Assembly: GCA_030278955.1 (NCBI GenBank)
Contig: JAOANR010000014.1
Span: 14,944,068 to 15,008,067, forward strand
DNA from: Hygrophila difformis
Taxonomy: Eukaryota > Streptophyta > Magnoliopsida > Lamiales > Acanthaceae
Direction: 5' to 3'
DNA length: 64,000 nt
This document shows positions 13,589-24,345 of the stretch, piece by piece (the stretch's first letter is position 1; every line of letters begins with the position of its first letter). A model generated the notes under the pieces. That model was not told the DNA's origin. It saw only the letters and a program-made list of their open reading frames with translations, and ran no database searches. The position numbers and the translations under genes are program-made.

Positions 13589-14486
13589 TATATATTTTCG
13601 TGACACATCCGAACATATTATTCTTAATGTGAAGTGTGAACTGGTCTCTTGATTAATAGTAATCTATTGATAAGGTGAAGTTCAGCAGAATTTCCATTTG
13701 TCAAGCCACAAAAAGCCTTACAAGACACACCATCCAATAGGCTCAATCCACCTAAACATACAAGAATCTGACGTGTCATCTCTTCAAAATACCCCCCATT
13801 CACGTCAGGACTGTTCAACCTGTTCATCCGGTTCACAGAACCCCAAATTTATCAGAGCCTGGTGAAGCTGGAAACCGGTTAGTCTGGTTGCCCGTGCGCA
13901 AGGAATTCTCTAGTCCAGCTAGTATTCTCCTCGTCATGCCTCGTCTTTCTTTCTCTTCTGTTCTCTTCTTTCTGTTTTTCTCTGTGACTGATCACCGATT
14001 GCTTGTTTTTAAATCTAGGTTCGATTCTTAATCTTATTTACTGTTCATTTTACTTCTCAATATTGTTCTGGAATTAATGTTATACTGGTTTGCCTTTATT
14101 TTTCTTCAATTTATTGTGTGGCATCTTACTCCTGTTTCCGAGAATTTATGATTTTTTTAGCTGCTTTTCTGTGGATCATATGTAATTCGATCGTTTTCGT
14201 TTTAACTTATTCTGCCTGAAACTTTGATAAATTGTCACTTGGTTGTTTTAATAGATTTTTCCTGAATATTATATACTTGAAGCTTTGGTGTTTTTATCTT
14301 ATTTTCTGTTTCCAATCCAAAGCTTGCTATTTTCCTCCAATTTCCCCTATTTTGTTTCAAGTCATTGCATAGTAATTGTGATAATCAATTATTGTTGTTG
14401 TTATGAAGTGTGAAGAAGTTTTTGTTAATATATTTGTGATCAACTGTGAATTTAAAGCAAATATTCCCATGTTATAACTGGTAGAT
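13589..14486. other. HMGB promoter and leader region
   Basis: No coding exon precedes the HMGB ATG. From about 13915 to 14015 the sequence is pyrimidine-rich (CTTTCTTTCTCTTCTG), as in plant 5' leaders, then changes to T-rich, intron-like DNA up to 14486. A leader exon with a 5'-UTR intron is likely, though the donor and acceptor are not fixed. Confidence 0.45.
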
Positions 14487-15848
14487 ATGAAGACCACCAC
14501 CCGGAGCAAAGCCAGAAAGGAAATTCAAGAAACACTGAAACCTGCCATTGCTAGGTATCTTTTTCTCTATCCACAGTATGATATAGTCTCTATTCCCAAT
14601 CCACAAACTGGTTTGTTGACAATTTGACGTGTGTTATGTTGTTAAGGATGGAGATGACCATGTGAACTGCAAGTATATATATTGCACTGTAAAATCAGGA
14701 GATGAATTGCATTGGTTTTCACCATATGCCTATTTGTTTGTTGTATAGGAAGGCAGGAAAAAGGAAGGCTGCCCCTGCAGTTGTTAAGAAGGGGAAGACA
14801 GAAAAGAAGGCCAAAAAAGACCCAAACATGCCCAAAAGGCCACCCAGTGCCTTCTTTGTGTTCCTGTATGATCTATTTTTGTTTCAGATTTTATGGAATG
14901 GCATTCCATTTGTGAACTTGTAGGTTGTGAATTTACCCGCTGATTTTATTGCAGTGAGGAGTTTCGAAAGACTTTCAAGAAGGAAAATCCTAACGTGAAG
15001 GCTGTTTCAGCTGTATGGAATATATGCTGGCCTTATTGCATAATAGTTAATCCTAGTTTTTACATTTGGGGCGTTATGGTTGAGTTTTCCATATCTACCC
15101 AATCTGTAGGTTGGAAAGGCTGGTGGAGAGAAGTGGAAATCCATGACCCCAACTGTAAGTCCTCAAAGCATCTTTTCTAACATGGCTCTAACCAAAACGA
15201 CTTCTTTTGAACTCAACTGGTTTCCAAAATTGAAGCAGAAGCCCTCGTATAAGTGGGCACGAAATTTATATTTTCATGCTGTGATGTTTTACTTCATCTG
15301 CAATATTCAAGAGTAATAGAATTATTGAAATTTGAGTCTGTATATTACACCGGCGGTGATTCAAAGAAATATCGTTTTGCTTAGGCTGGTTTAATTGCAT
15401 CATTTGGTTGGCAGGAGAAAGCTCCATATGAAGCTAAAGCTGCAAAGAAGAAATCTGAGTATGAAAAACTCATGAATGCCTACAACAAAAAGCAGGTGAG
15501 CACAACCTTTCCTTGTCTCCTATTCTCCTCAGTGTTCCATGTATTTTTCGGTGTGATTTCTTTTAGGAGCAGCATAAATTACTTCTTAACCATCATTTAA
15601 TTCAACAGGAGAGCTCTGCTGATGAGGGTGGCGAAGGATCTGAGAAGTCGGCATCTGAAGCTCATGATGATGAGGTGAGCATACGAGCTAAGTTTAGCTA
15701 CAAACTGGTGAATTCGCAAGATACATAGTTACATACAATGTCTTTTTTTTTAAAAAAAAAAAAAAGTTTGGATGAGAAGTGTATTTTATTCCATGTGTAG
15801 GAAGCTGATGAGGAGTCAGATGATGATGAAGACAGTGATGATGATTGA
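14487..15848 (+). CDS. HMGB-type HMG-box chromatin protein
   Basis: Seven exons (14487-14554, 14749-14865, 14955-15012, 15110-15154, 15415-15495, 15609-15674, 15801-15848) with consistent phases encode about 160 residues. The N-terminus is basic (KAGKRKAAP, KKGKTEKKAKK). A single HMG box follows, from DPNMPKRPPSAFFVF through EEFRKTFKKENPNVKAVSAV, GKAGGEKWKSMT and EKAPYEAKAAKKKSEYEK to NAYNKKQ. The C-terminus is an acidic Asp/Glu tail with interspersed Ser. This basic-box-acidic order and size match Arabidopsis HMGB1-HMGB4. These nuclear architectural proteins bend DNA without sequence specificity, and acidic-tail Ser residues in the family are CK2 targets. The small exons fall at the positions usual for plant HMGB genes. 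Confidence 0.93.
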
Positions 15849-16040
15849 GGATCCCATATAAATTTTTGGGCCGATCTATGGAGTGGATCTTACCATCATA
15901 CCATGTGTGCTAAGATACTACCAAAGGCTTACATCTTAGATGTATATAGAATGGAATGGCAGAATGTAAGCCATGTATTCTGTAACTCCTCAAGGGGCAG
16001 AATTCGGTCATCGTAATATATCTATGCTTGTGCTTGTTCA

Positions 16041-16202
16041 TCAGTCACTATAATTAACTGCAATAATGAGGTGAAGCCCCATGTTATTGTCCATTGTAGC
16101 TTCCATTGCATCGGCCATCAATACCTTTAGCCACTTCGCGAGATTAGAAGAGTCTCCCGTAAGTGAAATAAGAACACGCCTAAACTGCTCAAAGTTGAAA
16201 CC
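16041..16202 (-). pseudogene. cis-prenyltransferase fragment (dehydrodolichyl diphosphate synthase-like)
   Basis: On the minus strand about 53 codons are open and end at a TGA. They read like the middle of a plant cis-prenyltransferase: a VLISLTGDSSNL stretch, then MEATMDNNMGLHLIIAVNYS. In family members this corresponds to the I-G-D-x-x-x-L segment followed by NNxxLHLxxAxNYSG. The frame stops exactly where the GRYD motif should follow, and no neighbouring exon is visible. It overlaps the HMGB 3' region in the opposite orientation and lies just left of the unit 2 border. I read it as a stranded exon fragment. The assignment rests on motif memory only. Confidence 0.6.
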
Positions 16203-16548
16203 ATGAATCAGAAACTTGTTTAGAGATCAAGAACTAACAAAATCAGCCACGATTTGGAGGCAAACATTCAAGAAATTTTGCATCTTTGATCACATAATCA
16301 TATATATACACATCAAGAGAAGGAATGCAAGGGAAGGGACTAGCCGATTCAGGAGGGCAGTTTACCAGAGCTATAATTTCACCTTATATGATGGATTAAC
16401 CTTCTCATTTTGCACGAAATTTCCCCTTTTACCCCGTTTTATTGAGGGTTTACAGTGAAGATTTTCATTGATTGGCTGCATGATATCTACAACATTGATT
16501 CTTAACAAATTTCACTGAAATGACATGAAATTACAACAAATTATATTA

Positions 16549-16718
16549 CCTCTCTTTTTTAAATACCACGGACCTACATTTCACGCAGTTCAATACACGT
16601 TTTTAATCTTAATAATTTAAATTGCATACAAGTAAAATTATAAAAATTTGATATTCTAAATCTATGCGATTAGACGAATCTAACAAGATCTCACTTGACT
16701 ATATTTTATTTTATATAA
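16549..16718. mobile_element. Left part of a Stowaway-like MITE split by the Helitron
   Basis: This segment starts CCTCTCTTTTTT after a TA and carries the family interior (GATTAGACGAATCTAACAAG). It breaks off at 16718 in TTATATAA. The remaining 76 bases of the same element resume at 27575 and end AACGTAGGAAG before TA at 27651. Joined, the two parts are 246 bp, the normal length of this family. Confidence 0.85.
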
Positions 16719-17412
16719 TCTATATATTATTAATATCATTAGTGGTCAACCAAGTCAACATTTAATGTGGTGTCTCCATTCTAAATTTCCAATTTTCTTA
16801 GATTTTTGCATTTTTTAATTAATTTTAGATATTTTTACATTTGTTATTATTTATTTATTATTATTATTCATTTATGTTAACACGTATATATTTATTTGGA
16901 TATGCCACGTATATATTTAATTGGATATGCAAATCTAATTTCCATTTTTAAGAGATATTCAATATGCAATTTTTATGGAATATAAATATACACCTCTTAT
17001 ACACAATCTTTTATGTTATGATTTGGGAACTTTGTTTGGTAACAATTCGGATTTGTCAAAAATTGTTAAAAAAACATAGTATTAAAAGTTCATATCTTTT
17101 TAAATTGATTCGTATTTTTTTTCTTTTGGTAACAATTCGGATCTTTGTATTGTTGAAAATCTAAAAGTGTTAAAAAGCCATATTATTAAAAGATTGTGTT
17201 ACCCAATGGTTGTGTATGAAAATCATATTAAATCTTCCCATTTAAAATTAAAAGATATAAATATATTATATATGTATAGTTTATATAATTACAATATATC
17301 TTATTTTGTATATTAATATATGGAAAAGATATATATATATATATATATATATGAATTAATCTATATATAGGTCATATTTTCTCAAGAACACATCACTTTC
17401 TCCTACTTCATT

Positions 17413-19732
17413 ATGGATTCAGAAATCATTCCCTTGAATTCTATCAATAGCAAAACAGTGAACAAAGCTGTTATTGTTAGGGTTCTAAGACTGTGGCTTC
17501 AGAAGGATATGTCTGGAAAAGAAGGCATTGAGATGTTACTCATTGATGAATCGGTAATTTTATTTTTCAACTCTATACATATAGTCATGTAGATTATTTG
17601 TAATTTTATACTATCCATAAACTAATTATTTATTTATTTTTCAGGGAGATAAAATCCAAGCATCCGTCTCAATCGGATTAAAAAATAAATTCTTCCATTT
17701 GTTTTCCGAGGGAACCATTAAAACTATTAAAAATTTTAGAGTTTCTAAAAACAACCCATCTTTTCAAAATGCGAAAATAAAACATGATTTTAGAATTTCT
17801 TTTGGCATTGCAACTAAAGTATCTGAGCCGGCCAATCAAAATATCCAAATACCTGAGAATGGGTTTAATTTCATCCCATTGAAAGATATTCATTCACATG
17901 AAACCTCCTATGTTTTGGGTTAGTATGGTTTACATTACTATTATATTTTTGTGTTATTTAATTTTGCCATATAAGTTTTTATAAAATTTATATTTTAGCT
18001 TTTATGACAAAAATAACTTTTTTCACTTTTACAGATGTCCTTGGAGAACTAAAGACAAGAACTATCAACATAGATACGGTAAACATGAAATACAAAAAGG
18101 TTACAAAGTGCGATATATCAATATACGATGCAGAGTAAATTTATACATTATAGAATTTTATTTTTATTATATGAAAAAAAAACTAATTGATTTGTAATTT
18201 TCTTAGTGGTACCCAAATACCATGCGTTTTGTGGGAGTCTTTTGCTGAGAAACTCCAAGTATTCATAGAAAAAAGGCCACTTGAAGATAAAGAACCAATC
18301 ATTTTGGCCTTGTAATTTGCAATGATAACAAAATTTAATGGTGAGTATTTTCTATCAATTGGTTGTTTACCATTATCCTATATTTATATATTAATTTCTA
18401 AGAGTATTTGGGCATAATTATTATTTAATTTCAGGTGTAACAAAAGTTTCTACAATGAAGAATGCAACTAAATTCTTTATATGTCCGGAAATTAAGGAGG
18501 TGAAGGAATTTATACTGAGGTGGGTATTTTTTTTAAATCAATCTAGATATTTATCATATACCTTTGAATTTATATATGATACTGTATTAATTATTAAATG
18601 TCATTTTTTGAAATTTAGGCGGGGCACGATGGTTTCATGCGAACCAAGTTTAAGTATTTCTACTTGGGAAGATCATAACGATTATTGGTTGGATCCTTAT
18701 TTGATGCGCACAGTAAAAGATATAATACACACGGATGAGGTAATTTATTATTTAAAGGTCCAAATTCAATATACGAAGTATATCTCTAATTTTTATATAT
18801 ATGCTACTGCTTATGAACAATTAAGATATCCAAAATTTACCATCCACGCATCCCTTTGTCCTTTTATGCTCATTTGCAATTTTGCCCCCTTTAAAACTAT
18901 ATATATAATAATTCGTGCTTTTTGGAATCTTATGAGAGATGGTATGGACGGAAAAACTAATAATGCTGGTAGAAGAACAGATATACAGTAGTAGGTATTA
19001 AACTCTTGCGTTGAAACCATGCACGTTTTTTTTATTAAAAAGGAATAAAATTATTTTAAAAAACATCTATTTAAAACAATTAAATGGATACGTATAAAGT
19101 TATGTTATTTAATTATTATAATTACATTAGGCCTTCGCTCAATTTTCGTTTTCTATCTTTTTAGTATTTTGTCATCATTCTGCATTTAGTATTAATTGGC
19201 ATTTTCGGCTATGCCTATTGCATTTAACGACTGGTTTTTTTTCCCCCTTTTTTTAAACACACCGCGTTTTAGAAAAGTTATTGTTTTAAAAGGTTCAAAT
19301 ACTATATATATATATATTTATATATTTGACTTTACATGTATCTATTTAATCTTCGGTTTATTCAACAGTCTGGAGTATATGTATGTAAAGCAACTATAAT
19401 CGACTTTCATCCTGAAGAACCATGGTACTATGAAGCTTGTGGAAATTCAAAGTGTTTCAAAGGTATTCCAAAAGGAAGCAAGGTTGGAGACCAATGCAAA
19501 AAATGCAAAAGTCCTATACAATCCATTGTTACAAGGTATTTTGAAATCCATTGTACAATAATTGTATATATTAAAATAAAATTGCACATCTAATTCTTTA
19601 TATATGTTATCAGATATCGTATGAAGATACTTGTAAGTGACTGTGATGAGCATGCGTATTTTATGCTTTTTGAAGACAGTGCTCTTTATTTCCTAAAGAA
19701 ATCTTGCAGTGAGGTTATAGATGAAATAGAAA
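17413..19732 (+). pseudogene. RPA1-like single-strand DNA-binding protein gene of the Helitron (broken)
   Basis: Exons can be followed from ATG 17413 (17413-17553, 17645-17918, from 18035, then near 18210, 18435, 18620, 19370 and 19616). They encode OB-fold segments typical of plant Helitron RPA70-like proteins: MLLIDES, then IPLKDIHSHE, then GTQIPCVLWESFAEKL. The C-terminal part has a zinc ribbon (C-x4-C ... C-x2-C, around KCFKGIPKG and CKKCKS) as in the RPA70 C domain. In the exon ending in PIILAL a Gln codon has become TAA (18313-18315), which truncates the protein. The CACTA element then cuts the last exon after DEIE. RPA proteins bind single-stranded DNA, and the Helitron version is thought to assist rolling-circle transposition. 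Confidence 0.85.
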
Positions 19733-20506
19733 CACTACAAGAAAAGTCAGGATTACCGACCCCAATTTGGGGTCGGTAATAGGGTTTTACGGGTCGGATT
19801 GGGCCTTACCGACCCCATTACCGACCCTAAATGGGGGTCGGTAAAATGATGGTAGGTAAATCAAAGTCGACCGCAGAGCCCTCGGGTCGGTACGTATACC
19901 GACCCGCTTACCGACCAAACCGGGGTCGGTAAATTTACCGACCCCGCCACCGACCCCATTTGGGGTCGGTAAATGGGGAATCTAGGACCTCCTGGACCCG
20001 GTTTTACCGACCCCGTTACCGACCCCAAAATGGGGTCGGTAATTCTGGACCTCGAGGTCCACGGACCTCAGCCTACCCACCCCATTTGGGGTCGGTAATG
20101 GGGTCGGTAAAACCTGTAATTGTGGCCAGAAATGGCTGTTTTCACATACATCCACCTGCCACAACACCAAACAATATTACAAGTCTTCCAAACATCCTAA
20201 AACTTCAACAAAACAACACCAAACAATATTACAAGTCTTCCAAACATCCAAAAACTTCAACAAAAGTCTAATAAACATCCAATGCTAATAATCCACAATA
20301 ACATATCCACTTAGACAACCCAAACTCTAACATCCAAGTCTCCCAAGTCTACACTTAGACAACAAAAGTCTAACTTCCAAGTCTCCCAAGTCTAAAACCA
20401 CTCCACATCTACAAACTCTAATAAACCAAAGTGTTTAAACAAGTTCGAACGTACGTAAGTCCAATACTACAAGCAATCACATAAACTAACCACACAGGCA
20501 CCTGAA

Positions 20507-21250
20507 TCAATGAACCCCAATGTCATCTCCACCCAAGCCGCCTCCAAAGTCATCATCATCCCCGCCTGGGGATCGAGGTCCCCGAACACCAAGTAGTCTC
20601 TCCATTTGCTCGGCCATGGTCATCTGGGCCTGTGACAATCTCTCTAAAGTCGTTGTATATGCATCGAACTGCTCCTGTGTCACATATCCTGATCCAGACG
20701 GGGGAGGAGTGGAACCAACATCGGGTGTCGGCCTAACCGCCTTGGCCATAGATCCAATGCCATATACATTTTTGCGCCGGTCGTGTCCACCAGCGACGTT
20801 GAGGAAGACGCTGTCTGGATCAAAGTTAGGCCCAATTGTCGGGTTCTGGGTCAACCGATCAGCCACAGCTTCGAACTTCTCCTGTAGACCAAGACAAAAA
20901 GTTGAAAAAATTAAAGAAACAGTTCATAGTTATTTTTGATTAGGTAAACATAGCATTTACTAATTTTAAGGTACTCACATGTAGCTTTTGTGACTTGGGT
21001 CTAATCCAGGCCTCCTTTTGATGTCCTCTAGTATGCGTATGCTGATGTAGCTCATGCAAGTGGACAGGCCTATTATGCTCAGCCGTCTGCAAAATTCAAA
21101 TAAAGAAATGATGACCACGTAAAATTAAAGCCCATCGTTACACTTTAAGTCAATAGGGAGATCATACCAATTGGTCGGCAGTGGCAAGGTGCGTCTTGGT
21201 GCCCGCTGTGTGTGTGGGGAGGGCCGGTGCATCCTCCTGACCCCGGCGCC
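20507..21250 (-). pseudogene. 3' exons of a TnpA-like (Ptta/En/Spm) CACTA gene
   Basis: Two minus-strand exons are clear. One at about 20981-21089 reads EHNRPVHLHELHQHTHTRG and on to KSQKLH. The last, from about 20882 to 20507, starts EKFEAVADRL and ends in an Asp/Gly-rich tail. This is the conserved C-terminal region of plant 'transposase, Ptta/En/Spm' proteins, where a His-rich segment, a YxxI-like segment with FDPDSVFLNVAGG and a Gln/Met coiled coil occur in this order. The N-terminal half is absent, because an internal deletion near 21280 has joined this region to the TNP2 gene. Confidence 0.75.
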
Positions 21251-21279
21251 TGTTCAGCTTTCCTCGTTTTGATTTCTCC

Positions 21280-22599
21280 TTAAACGCCTGGGAATCCCAA
21301 ATCCGCTGCCAGTGCTCCGCCACCAGTGGTCCACATCAAGGCCGCCTTCATCTGAAAGTTTTGTTTGGCATAATAGTCGTAAGTTGTGATCCCAACATCC
21401 CACAACTCTAATAACTCGGCTATCAATGGCTGTAAGTACACATCGATCCCCTGTTTTAGGCTTGATCTCCCAGGAATTATGCAAGTAAGGAACATGTATT
21501 CATCTTTCATACACATGCAGGGTGGGAGGTTGTAAGGGGTTACGATGACCGGCCAACACGAGTATTGAGAACCCGACTGACCAAATGGTTGGAAACCATC
21601 TGTACATAATCCTAAACGGACATTCCGTCCCTCGGCACCAAAATCTGGATGAATGGTGTCAAAGTGCTTCCATGCCTCCGAGTCGCAGGGATGACACATC
21701 TCTCCAGACGACCCATGCTCATGTCCAACATGCCAACTCATATGCTCAGCAGTCGCCTCCGATGCATACAACCTCTTTAGTCTGTTCTTAAGTGGGAAAT
21801 AGAACATGTATTTACGTCCTATCCGTGAGGTAGAATTTGTTTCCCTGTAACGAGGCTCGTCGCAGAATTTGCACTTCTCTAACGTTGAATCGTCATGCCA
21901 AAATAACATACAACCCTTAACACAACAATCAATTTTCTCTACAGGTAGGCCCAATCCTTCGAGTAGCTTCTTCGCCTCGTAAAAGTTCTTAACCATAGCA
22001 TTCTCCTCGGGGAGTGTATCAATAATGAGTTGGCACAAAGTATCGAAGCACCTCTCCGATAAGTTGTGTTCGGCTTTAATATTTAATAATCTGGCAACTG
22101 TTGACAATAAGGTCATTTTCTTGCATCCAGGCCACAAATCTTTGTCTGCCGCCTCCAACATACGATAGAACAATCTCTCTTGTGCGTTAGGTTCCTCGGG
22201 TCTATTCTGTTCATCACCTTGATCGTCAGGTGTTGTATCCGGAATATTGAATCCCATTCCATCGCACACCATTTGAATGTATGCATCTTCGGTCGAGGAC
22301 ACAGTAGATGCACGAGGCTCGGTATCATCCCACCGACTAAATTGGTGTCGCTCCCCGTGACACGTCCATCTTTCGTAATTGGGGACAAAACCAAATTTCT
22401 GTAGATGAAACTTTATGTCATCGTCAGGACGATAACATTTATTCCTACACTTAGAACACGGACACCTCAATTTTCCTTGGGCTCTATCGACATCTGGGTT
22501 TTGATGAGACATACGCAAGAACAAATCAACCCCATTAATAAATTCTGAGGTGACCTCCCCAATTTCACTGCGGGAGCGGTACATCCAACTCCGGTCCAT
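21280..22599 (-). pseudogene. CACTA transposase (TNP2-type), C-terminally truncated
   Basis: An open frame of 439 codons starts at ATG 22599. Residues 1-80 are the plant transposase-associated domain with its zinc-binding pattern (CPCSKCRN, then HLQKFGF and W-x-C-H-G). After an acidic spacer comes the start of the TNP2 domain: KNFYEAKKLLEGLGLPVEKI, a CxxGC-type knuckle (CCVKGC...CKFC), then RLKRLYAS and LGLCTDGFQPFG. The Asp of that last motif belongs to the catalytic core. Normal TNP2 proteins continue for several hundred residues after the ALMWT motif. Here the frame runs into unrelated sequence (GGGALAADLGF) and stops. The catalytic domain is therefore incomplete. Confidence 0.88.
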
Positions 22600-22710
22600 A
22601 CTTTGCCTGTGATTTGTTAAATGTGTCTTATAAATAAATCTTTATAATTATAAGGAGGAAGGAATTAAAAGGAGGAATAAGACAAGGAAACACAAACATA
22701 AGCTTTGTGG

Positions 22711-22870
22711 TTTGATTTGAGGTTTTCAGAGGGAAAGAGGTAAAATTAATCTTTTAGTGCACTTGGAGTTGTTTGATTTGAGGTTTTCAGAGAGTAAGAG
22801 GTTAACTGAATCTTTTAATGCACTTGGAGTTGTTTGATTTGAGGTTTTCAGAGGTTAAGAGGTAAAATTA
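22711..22870. repeat. Tandem repeat of about 61 bp, nearly three copies
   Basis: The phrase TTTGATTTGAGGTTTTCAGA recurs at about 22711, 22772 and 22833, followed each time by AAGAGGT and, in two copies, GCACTTGGAGTTG. It lies upstream of the TNP2 start inside the CACTA element and could be part of its promoter or leader. Confidence 0.8.
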
Positions 22871-24345
22871 AAATTAAATATTTGGTTTTTTGGCTTAGTG
22901 ACAAAAATTTGCATGAGGAACCGAAAACACATATACTACTTGGATTGTTTATTTTTTTCTTTTAAGAAAATCCAATATTCCTATAAGTGGCGAAGAAAAT
23001 AAGAGTAAAACTCATGAGTTTTACCTCTTACAACTCCAAACACACACTTGTCCAAAATTTCAACCAACTAATCCAACTCTAATGTGAACAAAGTATCCCT
23101 AAATTACGCAATCTCATTACATATTGTTTAAAATATTACAAGTCTAATAGTTCAAATTATGTCACTGTTGGCTCAACTAATGAGTGCTCAACTCCAAAAT
23201 ACACTAATCCAATATTTCAACCAACTAACTAATCCAACTTAAATTAAAACAAAGTATCCCTATAGCAACAAAAAACAAGAACAATACATACAAATCAATA
23301 TTTCAACCAACTAGCTAATCCAACTCAAATTAAAAGAAGTTCAATACTACATTCTAAAAACACCAAAAAAAATACATCTCACATGGGAACATATTGAAAG
23401 AACATATATGTAATATGTAATCCAAATTGAACAAGAACAATACATACAAATCAAAATGCCATAACTTTCTCATATCAACTCCAAATTGAACATATCATAT
23501 ATGAAAATTCATCTACACGACGAGAGGTTTCTAATTATGTGCATAGAATTTCAACAATCCAAATATCAAGCGCGGAAATAACAAAAACAGATTGCTGCCC
23601 CGAGTGTCCACATTCGAATTTTTTTTTTTTAAATCATTTGGCAAATGAACACACATACTACCACAAAATTAGCTATTCAAAATACATTATGCTCCAAAAT
23701 TGAGGTGTCAATATCAATTCCAAAATTATTGAGAGGCAAGTGGAGTTAAGAAACGAAAACACATTGCATTTTATAAAATTTTTCCAACAATCGAATGGTT
23801 TAAAGTAAAAGGGATGCTCAATCGAATACCTTGAACGAGTACACGAATGGAATGGAGATTGTTTTCTCGATTGGAAGACCGATTCAAAACAGTGGCTCGA
23901 ATGAAAGGGGGTGGCAATCGGGGGTGGCAGCGGACTCGAACGGCAGCTCCACTCGAACATGGGTCGGCGGCGGCGTCGCGGTCTCGTCGGCGGCGTGGGG
24001 TCGGGCGGTGGTCGGTCGGGGGGTCGTGCGCTGCTGGTCGGGCTGGGGAGGGGGAGGGATTTCTCGTTTATTTGGGGGAGGCAGCGTCTGTTTTGCCCGT
24101 TCCAATTTGGGCATTTATGCCCTAGGTTACCGACCCCAACTTGGGGTCGGTAAGTTGGTCGGTAAATCCGACCACAATAAATGTGGTCGGTATGCTGGTC
24201 GTTTTTTAAGTGGGGGGCCCAAAAACGGCTAGTTTTTACCGACCCACGCGTGGGGTCGGTAATGGGGTCGGTAAATCCGACCCGTATACTGTTGGTCGGT
24301 AATTGGGGTCGGTAATCAGGATTTTTCTTGTAGTGAAAAAGAGGT

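Larger units (their letters stand above)
19733..24335 (-). mobile_element. CACTA (En/Spm) DNA transposon, internally deleted
   Basis: The ends are inverted CACTACAAGAAAA repeats (13 bp perfect, then GATTACCGACCCC on both sides), flanked by a 3-bp AAA duplication (19730-19732 and 24336-24338). Both subterminal regions (about 19750-20125 and 24125-24320) are crowded with TTACCGACC/GGTCGGTAA motifs in both orientations, presumed binding sites for the TnpA-like protein. The transposase reads leftwards, so the 5' end is at 24335. The TNP2 part is fused by deletion to the 3' part of a TnpA-like gene, so the element needs outside transposase. It interrupts the RPA-like exon of the Helitron. Confidence 0.95.

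Noticed and set aside
13624..13836. Minus-strand open frame upstream of HMGB
   Set aside because: No domain; probably fortuitous in the HMGB promoter region.
17330..17352. TA-repeat near the RPA-like gene as a promoter element
   Set aside because: It is a simple TA microsatellite; a TATA role cannot be told from chance.
18455..18991. 178-codon open frame taken as one exon
   Set aside because: Only two short segments match the RPA family; the rest is intron sequence that happens to be open.
20520..20939. 139-codon plus-strand frame in the CACTA element
   Set aside because: It is the antisense shadow of the TnpA-like last exon on the minus strand.
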